Source: Mycobacterium sp. E183 (GTDB taxonomy: Bacteria; Actinomycetota; Actinomycetes; Mycobacteriales; Mycobacteriaceae). Taken from it: 64,000 nt of DNA. The notes beneath the pieces are model-generated. The model was not told the DNA's origin and made no database searches. It saw only the letters and a program-made list of their open reading frames with translations. Position 1 is the stretch's first letter. Every line of letters starts with the position of its first letter. The stretch spans positions 1 through 64,000 of the forward strand of contig NZ_LZJN01000035.1 in NCBI RefSeq assembly GCF_001667735.1, in the 5' to 3' direction. The position numbers and the translations under genes were made by a program. Positions 9,260-19,944 of this stretch are shown here, in pieces.

Positions 9260-10459
9260 ATGTCGTTCGTGATCACCGACCCCGACGCGATGGCGACGGC
9301 CGCCGACGAGTTGCAAGGGCTCGGCTCGTCCCTGCAGGCGACGAACGCGGCCGTGGCCGGACCGACGACGTCGGTGCTGCCGCCGGCCACGGATTCGGTG
9401 TCGGTGCGCGTGGCGACGATGCTCGACGCGCACGCCCAGCAGTACCAGGCGTTCAGCGCCCAGGCGGAGTTGTTCCACAACCAGTTCGTACAGACGCTGA
9501 TCACCGCGAAGGACGCCTACGCCGAAACGGAAGCCACCAACGCCGCCGCCATGCAGTCGACGACGGGGACGCAGAAAATCGCGCTGATCATGGGCGGCAC
9601 CGGGAATCCGTCGCCGGACCTGAAGTACATGACGTCCATCCAGCAGGCGTATCTCGCCACCAATTACTCCGACTACACCCTGGTGAGTTTGCGCACCCCC
9701 GAACAGTTTTGGCCGATCACCGGGCTCGGCAGCGAGACCTTCGGCAAGTCGGTCTATCAGGGCGTGGCGACGCTGAACTCCGCGATCCTGACTCAAACCG
9801 CGGCCGGCAATCACGTTGTGGTCGTTGGGTATTCGCAGAGCGCGACGATCGCCAGCCTGGAGATGCGGTACCTGCAGGCCCTGCCTGCCGCCCTACGTCC
9901 GAGTCAGGATCTGCTGAACTTCGTCCTGCTCGCCGACCCGAACAATCCGATGGGTGGCATTCTGACGCACTTCATTCCGGGCTTCGGCGCGTTCCACTTC
10001 GCCACCCCGCTCACCACGTCGTATGCGACGTCCATCTTCACGCTGCAATACGACGCGATCGCCAACTTCCCGGCGAACTGGTTGTGGCTTCCGTCGGACC
10101 TCAACGCCCTGTTCGGCTTCTTCGACCTGCACCACACGATGCCCTTCGTGTCCGCAGCGCAGGTCGCCGGCGCCATCCAGCAACACGTCGGCAACATGAG
10201 CTTCTACTTCATGCAGACCGCGCAGTTGCCGCTGCTGGATCCCATCCGGTGGGTCCCCATCCTCGGCAATCCGCTGGCTGATCTGCTGCAGCCGTTCATC
10301 AAACCGATCGTCGATTTCGGCTACTACGCGCCCGGGATTCTGCCCGGCCCGGTGAGCATCGCCGGATCCGTCGGCCAGGGCGTCACCTCCGGAATCGCCA
10401 GCCCGCTGGTGCTGGGGTTCCCCCCGCTGGCCTCCAACGGCTTGGCGAGCGGCTTTTAG
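9260..10459 (+). CDS. PE protein with C-terminal PE-PPE serine hydrolase domain
   Basis: 399 aa. Residues 1-95 form a PE helical hairpin (MSFVITDPDAMATAADEL) ending with the ESX secretion motif YxxxE (Y87-E91). Residues ~105-330 form the PE-PPE alpha/beta-hydrolase domain, with the nucleophile in GYSQS (S192) and a following LLADPNNPMGG stretch. Characterised relatives hydrolyse esters or lipids at the cell surface; the substrate here is unknown. It follows the PPE gene with a GGCGGAG ribosome site and is likely exported with it. Confidence 0.92.
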   Translation: MSFVITDPDAMATAADELQGLGSSLQATNAAVAGPTTSVLPPATDSVSVRVATMLDAHAQQYQAFSAQAELFHNQFVQTLITAKDAYAETEATNAAAMQSTTGTQKIALIMGGTGNPSPDLKYMTSIQQAYLATNYSDYTLVSLRTPEQFWPITGLGSETFGKSVYQGVATLNSAILTQTAAGNHVVVVGYSQSATIASLEMRYLQALPAALRPSQDLLNFVLLADPNNPMGGILTHFIPGFGAFHFATPLTTSYATSIFTLQYDAIANFPANWLWLPSDLNALFGFFDLHHTMPFVSAAQVAGAIQQHVGNMSFYFMQTAQLPLLDPIRWVPILGNPLADLLQPFIKPIVDFGYYAPGILPGPVSIAGSVGQGVTSGIASPLVLGFPPLASNGLASGF

Positions 10460-10464
10460 CCGGG

Positions 10465-11502
10465 TCAGCGAATCGACACCAGCGGGCCCGGCGCCCGGCC
10501 ACCGGCCAGCGCGGCCGCGTCGACGAGCAGCTCGCCCAGCTGCCTCGGATACACCGTCTCCCCGGCGGCGGCCAGCCGGGCGATGTCAGCCGCGTCGCAC
10601 CAGCGGTGGCCGTGAATGTAGCTGCGTTCCAAGTCGGTTCGGCCCGCACCGGACGGTTCGAACCGGTGGGTGCGGTAGACGAAGTAGAACTCTTCGCTGT
10701 CGATCAGCGAGCCGTTGAACTCGAAGACCTCGTCGCGCCGCCAGACCGGGCCCACCAGCTCTCCCGGTGCGGCCCTGAGTCCGGTCTCTTCGGCCAGCTC
10801 GCGGGCGGCCGCCTCGGCCAACCGCTCACCCCGCTGCACCTCCCCGCCGACGGTGATCCACCACTTCGGCGCGCTGCCGCGGCCGATCGCCGGATCGGAG
10901 CCGCGCAGCAGCAGCACCGCACCCGTCTCGTCGAGCAGCACCACGCGCGCCGACGTGCGGTGGCTGACCACCCCGTTGAAGGAGCCGACGTCGCCGTGGG
11001 CCAGCGCGTGGGGACGCTCGACGATCTCGAAATAGCTTGGCAGCGCGGCTGTCCCGCCGAGACGAAGGGTCCGCACCAAGAATCGCTCGCGCAGGGCAAG
11101 GGTGTCCCGGACCGCGTCGTTGTGGAAGCGGCGGGCCAGTAGCACCCGGGCCTCGGCATCGGCCGACTCGGCGATCAGCCCGGCCGGCAACGAGGCCGGG
11201 TCGACGATCGCCAGCGCGGCCGACAGCTCGTTCTCGCGCGACTCGCGCTCCTGCCGCGGCGCGGCCTCGGCGGCGTCGGCCAGCGCGGCCAACCGCCTGC
11301 CCTCCGAGGCACCGCCGTAGGCGTCGATGGCGACCGCACGGGCCACGACCGCGCGGCGCGCCAGAGCCCCGTCGAGCGCCTGCCATGACAGGTCGTAGCG
11401 GACGTGCAACCGGTCCAGGCGGTTGGCCGTCTGGTAGGCCCAGGCGCCCAGGACCGCCAGCAGCCCGACCAATACCGCGACGGCGACGGCGAGCCACGTC
11501 AT
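10465..11502 (-). CDS. Nudix hydrolase with N-terminal membrane anchor (Rv2609c-like)
   Basis: 345 aa. Residues 2-22 form a membrane anchor, ~30-140 a helical region, and ~185-320 a Nudix domain. The complete Nudix box spans G220-L242 (GX5EX7RELXEEXGL), so it should be an active pyrophosphohydrolase; the substrate is unknown. Its ATG shares one base with the pimA stop (TGATG), which makes it the last gene of the PIM operon. M. tuberculosis has the same arrangement. Confidence 0.88.
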   Translation of the reverse strand: MTWLAVAVAVLVGLLAVLGAWAYQTANRLDRLHVRYDLSWQALDGALARRAVVARAVAIDAYGGASEGRRLAALADAAEAAPRQERESRENELSAALAIVDPASLPAGLIAESADAEARVLLARRFHNDAVRDTLALRERFLVRTLRLGGTAALPSYFEIVERPHALAHGDVGSFNGVVSHRTSARVVLLDETGAVLLLRGSDPAIGRGSAPKWWITVGGEVQRGERLAEAAARELAEETGLRAAPGELVGPVWRRDEVFEFNGSLIDSEEFYFVYRTHRFEPSGAGRTDLERSYIHGHRWCDAADIARLAAAGETVYPRQLGELLVDAAALAGGRAPGPLVSIR

Positions 11503-12626
11503 CAGCTCGCCACCTGAACTTTGGCGCCGGTCGCCGCGACCGTCTCGTAGACGCGCATGATCTGGCTGGCCACCACCGACCAGTCGTAGCGCTTTACGGC
11601 GGCCGAACCGGCCGCCACATAGCGTTCGCGCAGCACATCGTTTTCTAGCACCGAGATGAGGGCGTCCGCCAGCGCAGCGCCGTCGCCGACCGGCACCAGG
11701 CACCCGACTTCGCCGTCGCGCAGCACCCGGCGGAAGGCGTCCAGGTCGCTGGCCACCACCGCGGTGCCCGCGGCCATGGCCTCGACCAGGACGATGCCGA
11801 AGCTCTCACCCCCCACGTGGGGCGCGCAGTACACATCGGCGCTGCGCATCGCCGACGCCTTCCCGGCGTCGTCGACCTGGCCGAGAAACCTTATGTGTTT
11901 CACCAATTCGCCCGCCTGCCCGCGCAATTCGGCCTCGTCGCCGCGGCCGACGATGAGCAGCTGGACGTCCGGAAAGTGCTGCACCACGCCGGGCAGCGCG
12001 TCGAGTAGGACCGACATGCCCTTGCGGGACTCGTCGTAGCGCCCCAGGAACAGCACCGTCTTGCCCGGCCGCGGGTAGCCGTCCAGCGGACGCGCCGAGG
12101 CGAAGGAGTCGACGTCGACGCCGTTGGGGATCTCGACCGCGTCGGTGCCCAGCGCCTCCATCTGCCAGCGACGGGCCAAGTCCGACACCGCGATCCGGCC
12201 GACGATCTTTTCGTGCATCGGTCGCAGGATGCCCTGAAAGACCGTCAGGGTCAGCGATTTGGTGGTCGAGGTGTGGAACGTCGCGACGATCGGCCCCTCG
12301 GCGATGTTCAGGGCCAGCATCGACAGGCTCGGCGCGTTGGGCTCGTGCAGGTGCAGCACGTCGAAATCGCCTTCGGCGAGCCATTTTTTGACCTTGCGAT
12401 GGGTTGCCGGGCCGAACCGCAGCCGGGCCACCGACCCGTTGTAGGGAATCGGGACGGCCTTGCCGGCGGAGACGACGTAGTCGGGCAGGGCCGCGTGCGG
12501 CGAGGCCGGCGCGAGGACGCTCACCTGTTGCCCGCGCTGACGCATCACCTCCGCCAGCTGCAAGACGTGCGACTGGACCCCGCCCGGGACGTCGAACGAG
12601 TAGGGGCAGACCATCCCGATGCGCAT
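11502..12626 (-). CDS. pimA: Phosphatidyl-myo-inositol mannosyltransferase PimA
   Basis: PimA transfers the first mannose from GDP-mannose to phosphatidylinositol on the inner membrane face, starting PIM, lipomannan and lipoarabinomannan synthesis. The 374-aa GT4 protein shows MRIGMVCPYSFDVPGGVQSHV at its start and the nucleotide-sugar motif GGESFGIVLVEAMAAG near residue 280. The start overlaps the preceding acyltransferase stop (TGATG). Essential in studied mycobacteria. Confidence 0.97.
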   Translation of the reverse strand: MRIGMVCPYSFDVPGGVQSHVLQLAEVMRQRGQQVSVLAPASPHAALPDYVVSAGKAVPIPYNGSVARLRFGPATHRKVKKWLAEGDFDVLHLHEPNAPSLSMLALNIAEGPIVATFHTSTTKSLTLTVFQGILRPMHEKIVGRIAVSDLARRWQMEALGTDAVEIPNGVDVDSFASARPLDGYPRPGKTVLFLGRYDESRKGMSVLLDALPGVVQHFPDVQLLIVGRGDEAELRGQAGELVKHIRFLGQVDDAGKASAMRSADVYCAPHVGGESFGIVLVEAMAAGTAVVASDLDAFRRVLRDGEVGCLVPVGDGAALADALISVLENDVLRERYVAAGSAAVKRYDWSVVASQIMRVYETVAATGAKVQVAS

Positions 12627-13567
12627 CAGGTCTCCCTGAGCCGCGCCTGCTTGGCTTCGGACAGGTCGGCCAGCCACTGCGGTTGCAGCATGTGCCAGTC
12701 CTCGGGGTGCGCGGCGATGTTCGCTGCGAAACGGTCGGCCAGCGCCTGGGTGATGGCGCCGACGTCGCCGCTGCTGCAGTCCAGTGGCGGGAACACGTGA
12801 AACCCCCACCCGTCGCCGTCGAACCAGCAGTGCACCGGAAGCAAGGCCGCCCCGGTCGCGACCGCCAGCTTCGCCGGTCCGGCCGGCATCCGGGTGGCCT
12901 CGCCGAAGAAGTCGACCTGCACACCGGTGCGGGTGAGGTCGCGATCGGCCATCAGGCAGACCAGTTGGTTCTCTCGCAGCCGATCGCACAGTACATCGAA
13001 CGGCGGCCGCTCGCCTCCGGACAGCGGCAGCACCTCGAAGCCGAGGCTCTCGCGATAGCGGAGGAAACGCCGGTACAACGACTCCGGTTCCAGTCTCTCC
13101 GCGACGGTGATGAAGGTGCCGCGGGTCTGGGTGAACCACACCCCGGCCATGTCCCAGTTCCCGCTGTGCGGCAACGCGCAGATCGCGCCGCGGCCCGCGG
13201 CCAGCGCCGCGTCCAGGTTGCCGGCCCCCCGGAACGCGGCATCGAGTTCGCCGGACAGGGCGCGCAGGTCCATCGACGGCAGGCGAAACGCCTCCCTCCA
13301 GTAGCGGGCGTAGGAGGCCAGCGACGCCCGCATCAGGTCGTCGGGCACCTCTGCCGGCGCGACGCCGGTGACGCGGGCCAGGTTCTTGCGCAGCTGCGCC
13401 GGGCCGCCACGGCGCGCCGCGTAACGCGCCCCGGTCTCGAACACGGAGCGCGCCGCGAATTCCGGCATCGCCCGCACGGCCATCCAGCCGGCCGCGTACG
13501 TCCAATCGCTCGCGGTGCCGGACACCAGCCGCCGCGGCGCGGTGATCAAACCCATCCCCGGGATCAC
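12626..13567 (-). CDS. patA: PIM acyltransferase (PatA, Rv2611c-like)
   Basis: This enzyme adds palmitate to the 6-position of the mannose placed by PimA. The lysophospholipid-acyltransferase HX4D catalytic motif is H134-SGNW-D139, followed by a GGERPPF loop and MPAGPAKLA. GTG 13567 is chosen because it overlaps the pgsA stop in GTGA and gives 313 aa, close to the known family length. ATG 13555 is an alternative. This is a different gene from the protein acetyltransferase also called PatA in some papers. Confidence 0.93.
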   Translation of the reverse strand: MIPGMGLITAPRRLVSGTASDWTYAAGWMAVRAMPEFAARSVFETGARYAARRGGPAQLRKNLARVTGVAPAEVPDDLMRASLASYARYWREAFRLPSMDLRALSGELDAAFRGAGNLDAALAAGRGAICALPHSGNWDMAGVWFTQTRGTFITVAERLEPESLYRRFLRYRESLGFEVLPLSGGERPPFDVLCDRLRENQLVCLMADRDLTRTGVQVDFFGEATRMPAGPAKLAVATGAALLPVHCWFDGDGWGFHVFPPLDCSSGDVGAITQALADRFAANIAAHPEDWHMLQPQWLADLSEAKQARLRET

Positions 13568-14196
13568 GGCATGCGCTCCGTCGCTCCGGGCGAGGTCCAC
13601 ACCGTGCGCAGCCGCTGCACGCAGGTCACCACGCTGGCCACCGCCAGCAGCCACATGGCCACCGGCAGGGCGGGCGGCCAGGCCACGAACGGGAAGTCCG
13701 CCACGCCGGCGCCGACCAGGACGATGATCAACCGTTCCGGGCGTTCGATGATGCCGCCGTCTCCGCGCAACCCGCTGGCCTCGGCCCGCGCCTTGATGTA
13801 CGAGATGACCTGCGAGGTGACCAGGCAGATCATGGTCGCCACCGCGAGCGGCTTGTCGTGCATGCCGAAGGCCACCCACCACAGCAGGCCGCAGAACACC
13901 GCGCCGTCGCTGACGCGGTCGCAGGTGGCGTCCAGCACGGCGCCGAACCGGGTGCCGCCACCGCGCTCGCGGGCCATGGCGCCGTCGAGCATGTCGAACA
14001 GCACGAAGAACCACACCACGCAGGCACCGGCGAACAACCTGCCCATCGGGAACAGCGCGAGCGCCCCGGCCACGGACCCCGCGGTGCCCAGCACCGTCAC
14101 CACGTCCGGGGTCAATCCCATCCGCAGGCACGCTTTGGCGGTCGGCGTGGTGAGCCGCGCGAACGCCGCCCGCGAGAGGAACGGCACCTTGCTCAT
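13564..14196 (-). CDS. pgsA1: Phosphatidylinositol phosphate synthase (PgsA1)
   Basis: A CDP-alcohol phosphotransferase making phosphatidylinositol phosphate from CDP-diacylglycerol and inositol phosphate, the lipid that PimA uses after dephosphorylation. The family signature D71-G72-x2-A75-R76-x8-G85-x3-D89-x3-D93 is intact. The 210-aa protein has about five to six hydrophobic helices. Its start overlaps the HIT gene stop by ATGA. Confidence 0.95.
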   Translation of the reverse strand: MSKVPFLSRAAFARLTTPTAKACLRMGLTPDVVTVLGTAGSVAGALALFPMGRLFAGACVVWFFVLFDMLDGAMARERGGGTRFGAVLDATCDRVSDGAVFCGLLWWVAFGMHDKPLAVATMICLVTSQVISYIKARAEASGLRGDGGIIERPERLIIVLVGAGVADFPFVAWPPALPVAMWLLAVASVVTCVQRLRTVWTSPGATERMP

Positions 14197-14768
14197 GACT
14201 GGTTAGCCCACTCCGCGGCCAGCAGCCGGCGGGTTTCGCGCAGCAGCTGAGGGATCACCTTCGAGCCGCCGATGATGGTGATGAAGTTCGCGTCGCCGCC
14301 CCAACGCGGCACGACGTGCACATGCAGGTGCTCGGCCAGCGACCCACCCGCCGACGTGCCGAGGTTGAGGCCGACGTTGAAGCCGTGCGGCCGCGACACG
14401 TTCTTGATCACGCGAATGGCCTTCTGCATGAAGGCCATCAACTCCGCGCTCTCCTCGTCGGTGAGGTCCTCGAGCTCGGACACCCGTCGATACGGCACCA
14501 CCATCAGGTGCCCCGGGTTGTACGGATAGAGGTTGAGGACCGCGTAGACGAGTTCACCGCGCGCGACCACCAGGCCTTCCTCGTCGGAGAGTTGCGGGAT
14601 GTCGGTGAACGGCTGCTCGGTCTTGCCCGAAGAGTCGGGGTCGCGCTTCATCGGCGCTTCGGCCAGATACGTCATCCGGTAGGGCGTCCACAGCCGCTGC
14701 AGGTGGTCACTCTCGCCGACGCCGGTGTCCAGGATGGTGTCCTCGGCGCGTTCCTTGGGCTCACTCAC
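14193..14768 (-). CDS. HIT-family diadenosine tetraphosphate phosphorylase (Rv2613c-like)
   Basis: 191 aa with the histidine triad H147-L-H149-V-H151. The M. tuberculosis homologue Rv2613c phosphorolyses Ap4A to ATP and ADP, which fits its place directly after thrS because tRNA synthetases produce Ap4A. The start lies within the last eight bases of thrS. An N-terminal ~50-residue extension precedes the HIT domain, as in the homologue. Confidence 0.9.
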   Translation of the reverse strand: MSEPKERAEDTILDTGVGESDHLQRLWTPYRMTYLAEAPMKRDPDSSGKTEQPFTDIPQLSDEEGLVVARGELVYAVLNLYPYNPGHLMVVPYRRVSELEDLTDEESAELMAFMQKAIRVIKNVSRPHGFNVGLNLGTSAGGSLAEHLHVHVVPRWGGDANFITIIGGSKVIPQLLRETRRLLAAEWANQS

Positions 14769-16815
14769 CGCCGGTCACCTTCACCAGTTCGGCTGTGGGG
14801 GCGGCATTCTCGCGTTCGGCGATCCAGGCCACGATGGCGTCGACGGCACTCTCGCGGGGCACACCGTTGATCTGCGTGCGGTCGCCGAAGCGGAAGCTCA
14901 CCGCCTTCGCCTGGACGTCGCGGTCACCCGCCAGCAACATGAACGGCACCTTCTGGCCCGTGTGGTGCACGATCTTCTTGGCCATCCGGTCGTCGCTGCT
15001 GTCCACCTCCACCCGCACGCCGTGCGACTTCAGTTGCGCCGCAATACTTTCCAGGTAGGCAACGTGTTCGTCGGCGACGGGAATCCCGACCACCTGAACC
15101 GGCGCGAGCCACGCCGGGAACGCCCCCGCGTAGTGCTCGGTGAGGATGCCGAAGAACCGCTCGATCGACCCGAACAGGGCGCGGTGGATCATCACCGGCC
15201 GCTGACGGGTCCCGTCCGGGGCCGTGTACTCCAGCTCGAAGCGCTCCGGGAAGTTGAAATCCACCTGGATGGTCGACATCTGCCAGCTGCGGCCCAGCGC
15301 GTCGCGGGCCTGCACGGAAATCTTCGGGCCGTAGAACGCCGCGCCGCCCGGGTCGGGAACCAGTTCCAGGCCCGACTCGGCCGCCACCTCCGCCAGTGAG
15401 TTGGTGGCCTGCTCCCACATCTCGTCGGAACCGACGAACTTCTCCGGGTCCTTGGTGGACAGTTCCAGATAGAAGTCCTCCAGGCCGTAGTCGCCCAGCA
15501 GCTCGAGCACGAACCGCAGCAGCGACGCCAGTTCACCGTGCAACTGGTCGCGCGTGCAGAAGATGTGCGAGTCGTCCATGGTGAATCCGCGCGCCCGGGT
15601 CAGCCCGTGCACCACGCCGGACTTCTCATAGCGGTAGACGGTGCCGAACTCGAAGAGCCGCAACGGGAGTTCGCGATACGACCGGCCCCGGGACCGGAAG
15701 ATCAGCGTGTGCATCGGGCAGTTCATCGGCTTGAGGTAGTAGTCCTGCCCGGGCTTGCGCACCGTTCCGTCGTCGTTCAATTCGGCGTCGAGGTGCATGG
15801 GCGGGAACATCCCGTCGGCGTACCAGTCCAGGTGGCCCGAGGTGTGGAACAGCTGCGCCTTGGTGATGTGCGGGGTGTTGACGAATTCGTACCCGGCCTC
15901 GATGTGCTTGCGTCGCGAGTACTCCTCCAGCTCCCTGCGCACCACCCCGCCTTTGGGGTGGAAAACCGCCAGCCCCGAACCGATTTCGTCGGGGAAGCTG
16001 AACAGATCCAGCTCGGTCCCCAGCTTGCGGTGGTCGCGCCGCTGGGCTTCGGCGAGCAGCTCGAGGTGGCGGTCCAGCGCCTCCTGCGACTCCCACGCGG
16101 TGCCGTAGATGCGCTGCAGGCTCGCGTTCTTCTGGTCCCCGCGCCAATACGCGGCGGAGCTGCGGGTCAGCTTGAACGCCGGGATGTGCTTGGTGGTCGG
16201 GATGTGCGGCCCCCGGCACAGGTCGCCCCAAACCCGTTCCCGGCTGCGGGGATTGAGGTTGTCATAGGCGGTGAGCTCGTCGCCGCCGACCTCCATGATG
16301 TCGGGATCGCCGGACTTGTCGTCGACCAGTTCCAGCTTGTAGGGCTCGTTGGCCAACTCGGAGCGTGCCTGGTCCTTGGACTCGTAGACGCGCCGCTCGA
16401 ACAGCTGCCCCTCCTTGACGATCTGGCGCATCCGCTTTTCCAGCGCCGCCAGATCCTCCGGCGTGAACGGCTCGGCCACGTCGAAGTCGTAGTAGAAGCC
16501 GTCGGTGATGGGCGGCCCGATTCCGAGCTTCGCGTGCGGGAACATGCCCTGAACCGCCTGGGCGAGCACGTGCGCGGCCGAATGCCGGATGACGCTGCGC
16601 CCCTCGTCGGTGTCGGCCGCCACCGGCACCACCTCGGTATCGGAGTCGGGCACCCAGCTCAGGTCGCGCAGCTTTCCGTCCGCGTCGCGGACCACGACGA
16701 TCGCGTCGGGCGCCCCGCGGCCCGGCAGCCCCGCCTCCCGCACCGCGGCCGCGGCGGTGGTCCCGGCGGGCACCCGGATCGGGGCTGCTGGGGACGGGTT
16801 TGCGGGGGCGCTCAT
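14761..16815 (-). CDS. thrS: Threonine-tRNA ligase
   Basis: Charges tRNA-Thr with threonine. From ATG 16815 (AGGAGA ribosome site) the protein is 684 aa. A TGS-like N-terminal domain is followed by the editing domain with [12 protein letters not shown], then the class II core with the Arg-containing motif [24 protein letters not shown] and motif 3 [11 protein letters not shown], then an anticodon-binding domain. The frame is open further upstream, but the strong ribosome site and family length support this start. First gene of the thrS-HIT-pgsA-patA-pimA-Nudix unit. Confidence 0.97.
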   Translation of the reverse strand: MSAPANPSPAAPIRVPAGTTAAAAVREAGLPGRGAPDAIVVVRDADGKLRDLSWVPDSDTEVVPVAADTDEGRSVIRHSAAHVLAQAVQGMFPHAKLGIGPPITDGFYYDFDVAEPFTPEDLAALEKRMRQIVKEGQLFERRVYESKDQARSELANEPYKLELVDDKSGDPDIMEVGGDELTAYDNLNPRSRERVWGDLCRGPHIPTTKHIPAFKLTRSSAAYWRGDQKNASLQRIYGTAWESQEALDRHLELLAEAQRRDHRKLGTELDLFSFPDEIGSGLAVFHPKGGVVRRELEEYSRRKHIEAGYEFVNTPHITKAQLFHTSGHLDWYADGMFPPMHLDAELNDDGTVRKPGQDYYLKPMNCPMHTLIFRSRGRSYRELPLRLFEFGTVYRYEKSGVVHGLTRARGFTMDDSHIFCTRDQLHGELASLLRFVLELLGDYGLEDFYLELSTKDPEKFVGSDEMWEQATNSLAEVAAESGLELVPDPGGAAFYGPKISVQARDALGRSWQMSTIQVDFNFPERFELEYTAPDGTRQRPVMIHRALFGSIERFFGILTEHYAGAFPAWLAPVQVVGIPVADEHVAYLESIAAQLKSHGVRVEVDSSDDRMAKKIVHHTGQKVPFMLLAGDRDVQAKAVSFRFGDRTQINGVPRESAVDAIVAWIAERENAAPTAELVKVTGGE

Positions 16816-16949
16816 CGCGTGGGTTCTCCTAGGTCGGTGGGTCGACGACCATGCTATCGGGGCGCCCCGCGGCCAAGCAGGGCCGTCGAGCAGTGCGGCA
16901 ACGTCGCGCGGCGACGACGCCCGCAGCAAATTGTCGGCAGAATGGGACC

Positions 16950-18626
16950 GTGGGGGCGCAGACGGCTTTGGCATTGCTGCTCGCCGCCGTCGGCGCCATC
17001 GTGGTGATGAACTGGGTCAGCGACCGCACCGGACTCCCCAGCGCGGGCCTGCTCACCCTCGTCGGCATCGGTTACGGGTTGCTGCCCGGGCCGAATGTCG
17101 GCCTGCGGCCCGACATCGTGATGACCTGCATATTGCCGCCTTTGCTCTACAACGCGGCGCTGGAGTCGTCGCTGGTCGGGATACGCCGCAACTTGCGCAC
17201 GGTCATCAGCCTGTCGGTCATCCTCGTTCTGCTGACCGCGGCATCGGTCGGCGCCGCCTTCGCCCTGCTGGTCACCGGTGCGACGCTCGCGGCGGGTGCG
17301 GTGCTGGGCGCGGCGGTGGCACCCACCGACCCCGTGGCCGCGCTCGCGGTCGCCCGCAAGGTCGGCCTGCCGCTCAACATCGTCACCCTCATCGAAGGTG
17401 AGGGGCTGCTCAACGACGCGACGGCCCTCACCACCTTGTCGGTGGCCATCACCGTGGCCAGGGGTGCGGACTTCTCGTTCCCGTTCGCGATCCGGGAGTT
17501 CGCCCTGGCCGCCGTGGGAGGCCTGGCGATCGGGCTGGTGTTCGCTTGGTGCCGCCGCCTGTTGCGGCGGTTGCCGCACGATGTGATGACGGCCAACGCG
17601 ATCTCGCTGGCCACACCGTTCCTGGCCTATCTGGCGGCCGAGAAGGTGCACGCGTCGGGTGTGCTGGCGGTTGTGGTGTGCGGGTTGGTCGTCGGACACG
17701 ACTCGCCCCGGTCGGAGTCCGGGGCGAGCCGGTTGCAGACCCGGGCCGTGTGGCGGTTGGCCAACTTCCTCCTCGAGGGCCTCGTTTTCCTGCTGATCGG
17801 TCAGCAGTTCCCGGCCATCCTCGACGGCCTGCGCGGCTACCCGGTGTCGACCATCGTCGTGGCGACCACGGTGACCACCGCGGCGGTGCTGCTGGTGCGG
17901 CCGCTGTGGCTGATGCTCACGCAGTCACTGCCCCGGTCACTGCACACCAGGCTCGGGAACGTCACGGGGACCGCCGACGATGACGACGACCATGACGAGC
18001 CGGCCCAAGCCCCTCCCCGGCGCGACCGCAACGCCGAGAGACTCAGTGGCCGTGAGATTTTCGTACTGAGCTGGGCCGGCACCCGAGGCGTCGTCAGCCT
18101 CGCCGCGATCTTCGCCGTGCCCTTCGCGACCGACAGCGGCGCACGGTTTCCCGTCCGGGATCTGTTGCTGTTCTGCACGTTGGTGGTCGTGCTGGTGACG
18201 CTGATCGGGCAGGGCAGCACTTTCGGGCCGGTCGTGCGTGCCCTCGGCGTTCACGCGAAGGCCGTGGACGAAGTGCGCCTGCGTAATCGGGCGCGCACGG
18301 CCGCCGTCCGCGCCGCCCTCGAGACCCTCGACGAGCTGGGTCACAAAAGCGAAGCGGACGCCAGGGCGATCGACGTTGTGCGAAGGCAGTTGCGTGCCCG
18401 GCTCGAGCGGTATCAACGTCGGCTCGATCTGCTGTCGGATTCCGACGACGTACCGAACTATCCCGAATACGAGGCGGCCGTCGCGATCCGGCGGGTGGCC
18501 ATCGATGCCGAGCGCGACGAACTCGTGCGCTGGCGTGACGCGGGCATGCTGCCCGATCGGAGCCTTCGGGTGCTCGAACGCGAACTCGATCACGAAGAGG
18601 TGACGTTGCCGACCACCCGGCTCTGA
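16950..18626 (+). CDS. CPA1-family Na+/H+ antiporter
   Basis: 558 aa, chosen from GTG 16950. About twelve membrane helices fill residues 1-360, with the CPA1 ion-binding Asp region [20 protein letters not shown] and [13 protein letters not shown] charged cytoplasmic insert ([16 protein letters not shown]) precedes the last helices, and a ~100-residue soluble helical tail follows. It exchanges protons for sodium or other monovalent cations. Divergent from thrS and convergent with the M20 gene. Confidence 0.9.
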   Translation: MGAQTALALLLAAVGAIVVMNWVSDRTGLPSAGLLTLVGIGYGLLPGPNVGLRPDIVMTCILPPLLYNAALESSLVGIRRNLRTVISLSVILVLLTAASVGAAFALLVTGATLAAGAVLGAAVAPTDPVAALAVARKVGLPLNIVTLIEGEGLLNDATALTTLSVAITVARGADFSFPFAIREFALAAVGGLAIGLVFAWCRRLLRRLPHDVMTANAISLATPFLAYLAAEKVHASGVLAVVVCGLVVGHDSPRSESGASRLQTRAVWRLANFLLEGLVFLLIGQQFPAILDGLRGYPVSTIVVATTVTTAAVLLVRPLWLMLTQSLPRSLHTRLGNVTGTADDDDDHDEPAQAPPRRDRNAERLSGREIFVLSWAGTRGVVSLAAIFAVPFATDSGARFPVRDLLLFCTLVVVLVTLIGQGSTFGPVVRALGVHAKAVDEVRLRNRARTAAVRAALETLDELGHKSEADARAIDVVRRQLRARLERYQRRLDLLSDSDDVPNYPEYEAAVAIRRVAIDAERDELVRWRDAGMLPDRSLRVLERELDHEEVTLPTTRL

Positions 18627-18672
18627 GACCGGCGGGGCCGATGAAGATCCCAATGCGGTTGCCGCCCAACGG

Positions 18673-19944
18673 TTATGACGGCGCAAGCCAAACCAGCGCG
18701 GCGACCGTCAGCGCCTGGGTCCCGGTGTCGAGGGTGGGCTGGATAACCGGCGCGAACGCGGGCGAATGGTTGACCGGGATGTCCTCGCTGGCGCGACCCG
18801 CGCTCACCGCCTGGTGATAGGTGTCGGGATCGGCGCCGCCGATACCCCAATAGCAGTAGGGCGTCCCCAGCGCCGTCGGAATGTCACTGAAGTCCTCGCT
18901 CGCGGCCTGCAGCGGCAGCTCGCATGATCGCTCGCGGAAGAAATCGTCGAACGCGGCCCGCACCCGCTCGGTGACCGTGGAATCGTTGACCGTCGCCGGA
19001 TAGTGATCGAAAAGCTCGAAGTCGGGATCCATCGGGGATCCGGACGCCTGGCATTCGGCGGTCACGATGCGCCGGATCGCATCCAGGACCCTGCCGCGGG
19101 TCTGCTCGCTGAAGGCGCGCAGGTTCAGCTCCAGCACGGCGTGGTCGCCGATGATGTTGCTCTTGGTTCCCGCCTCGATCCGGCCGATGGTCAGCACGGC
19201 CGAATCGGTCGGCGCGACCTCGCGGGAGACTACGGTCTGCAGCCGGATCACGATCATGGCGGCGAGCACCACCGGATCGACGGTGGCCTGGGGCATCGAG
19301 CCGTGGCCGCCGCGGCCATACACGGTGATCCGCATGCTGTCCGCGGTGGAGAGGACGGGCCCGGGTCGTGTGCCCACCCGACCGGCCGGAAAAGGCAGGA
19401 CGTGCTGGGCGAGGGCGACGTCGACACGGCCGACCAGCGTTACGAGATCGTCGTCGAGCATGGCGCGGGCGCCGTCACCGACCTCCTCGGCGGGCTGGAA
19501 CAAGGCGATCACGGTGCCCTTCCACTCACCGCGGGCACCGGCCAGCAGCGCGGCCGCCCCGAGCAGGCAGGTCACGTGCACGTCGTGGCCGCAGGCGTGC
19601 ATCACCGATACCCGGTTGCCGTCCGCATCGGTGGCGGTGGCGTTGCTGGCATACGGGAGGCCGGTGTCTTCCTTGACGGGCAGCGCATCCATGTCGGCCC
19701 GCAACAACACGGCCGGGCCGTCGCCATTGCGCAGAATCCCGACGACGCCGGTGCCGCCGATGCCGTCGTGCACGTCGTAGCCGAAGCCACCCAGCCGCCG
19801 GGCCACGGCCGCAGCGGTCTCGCGTTCCTGGTGTGACAGCTCCGGGTGTTGGTGCAGATTGCGGTAGAACTCCTCCTGCCAGGCACGGGCGTCACGCAGC
19901 CCCGCGAGCACCCGCGTGAACACCGAGTTAGCGGCTGTCCCCAT
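18673..19944 (-). CDS. M20-family amidohydrolase
   Basis: 423 aa. Zinc and catalytic motifs of the M20D group are present: LRADMDALPV, the metal Cys/His in HACGHDVH, the catalytic QPAEEVGDGA, and HSPAFAP near the C-terminus. The dimerisation lid contains GRGGHGSMP. Relatives cleave N-acyl amino acids, aminobenzoyl-glutamate or similar amides; the substrate cannot be told from sequence. Its ATG lies 17 bases inside the end of the upstream channel gene, so the two are co-expressed. Confidence 0.88.
   Translation of the reverse strand: MGTAANSVFTRVLAGLRDARAWQEEFYRNLHQHPELSHQERETAAAVARRLGGFGYDVHDGIGGTGVVGILRNGDGPAVLLRADMDALPVKEDTGLPYASNATATDADGNRVSVMHACGHDVHVTCLLGAAALLAGARGEWKGTVIALFQPAEEVGDGARAMLDDDLVTLVGRVDVALAQHVLPFPAGRVGTRPGPVLSTADSMRITVYGRGGHGSMPQATVDPVVLAAMIVIRLQTVVSREVAPTDSAVLTIGRIEAGTKSNIIGDHAVLELNLRAFSEQTRGRVLDAIRRIVTAECQASGSPMDPDFELFDHYPATVNDSTVTERVRAAFDDFFRERSCELPLQAASEDFSDIPTALGTPYCYWGIGGADPDTYHQAVSAGRASEDIPVNHSPAFAPVIQPTLDTGTQALTVAALVWLAPS

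Noticed and set aside
18673..19944. M20 enzyme as a carboxypeptidase of known substrate
   Set aside because: The motifs identify only the metalloamidase family; nothing in the neighbourhood fixes the substrate.
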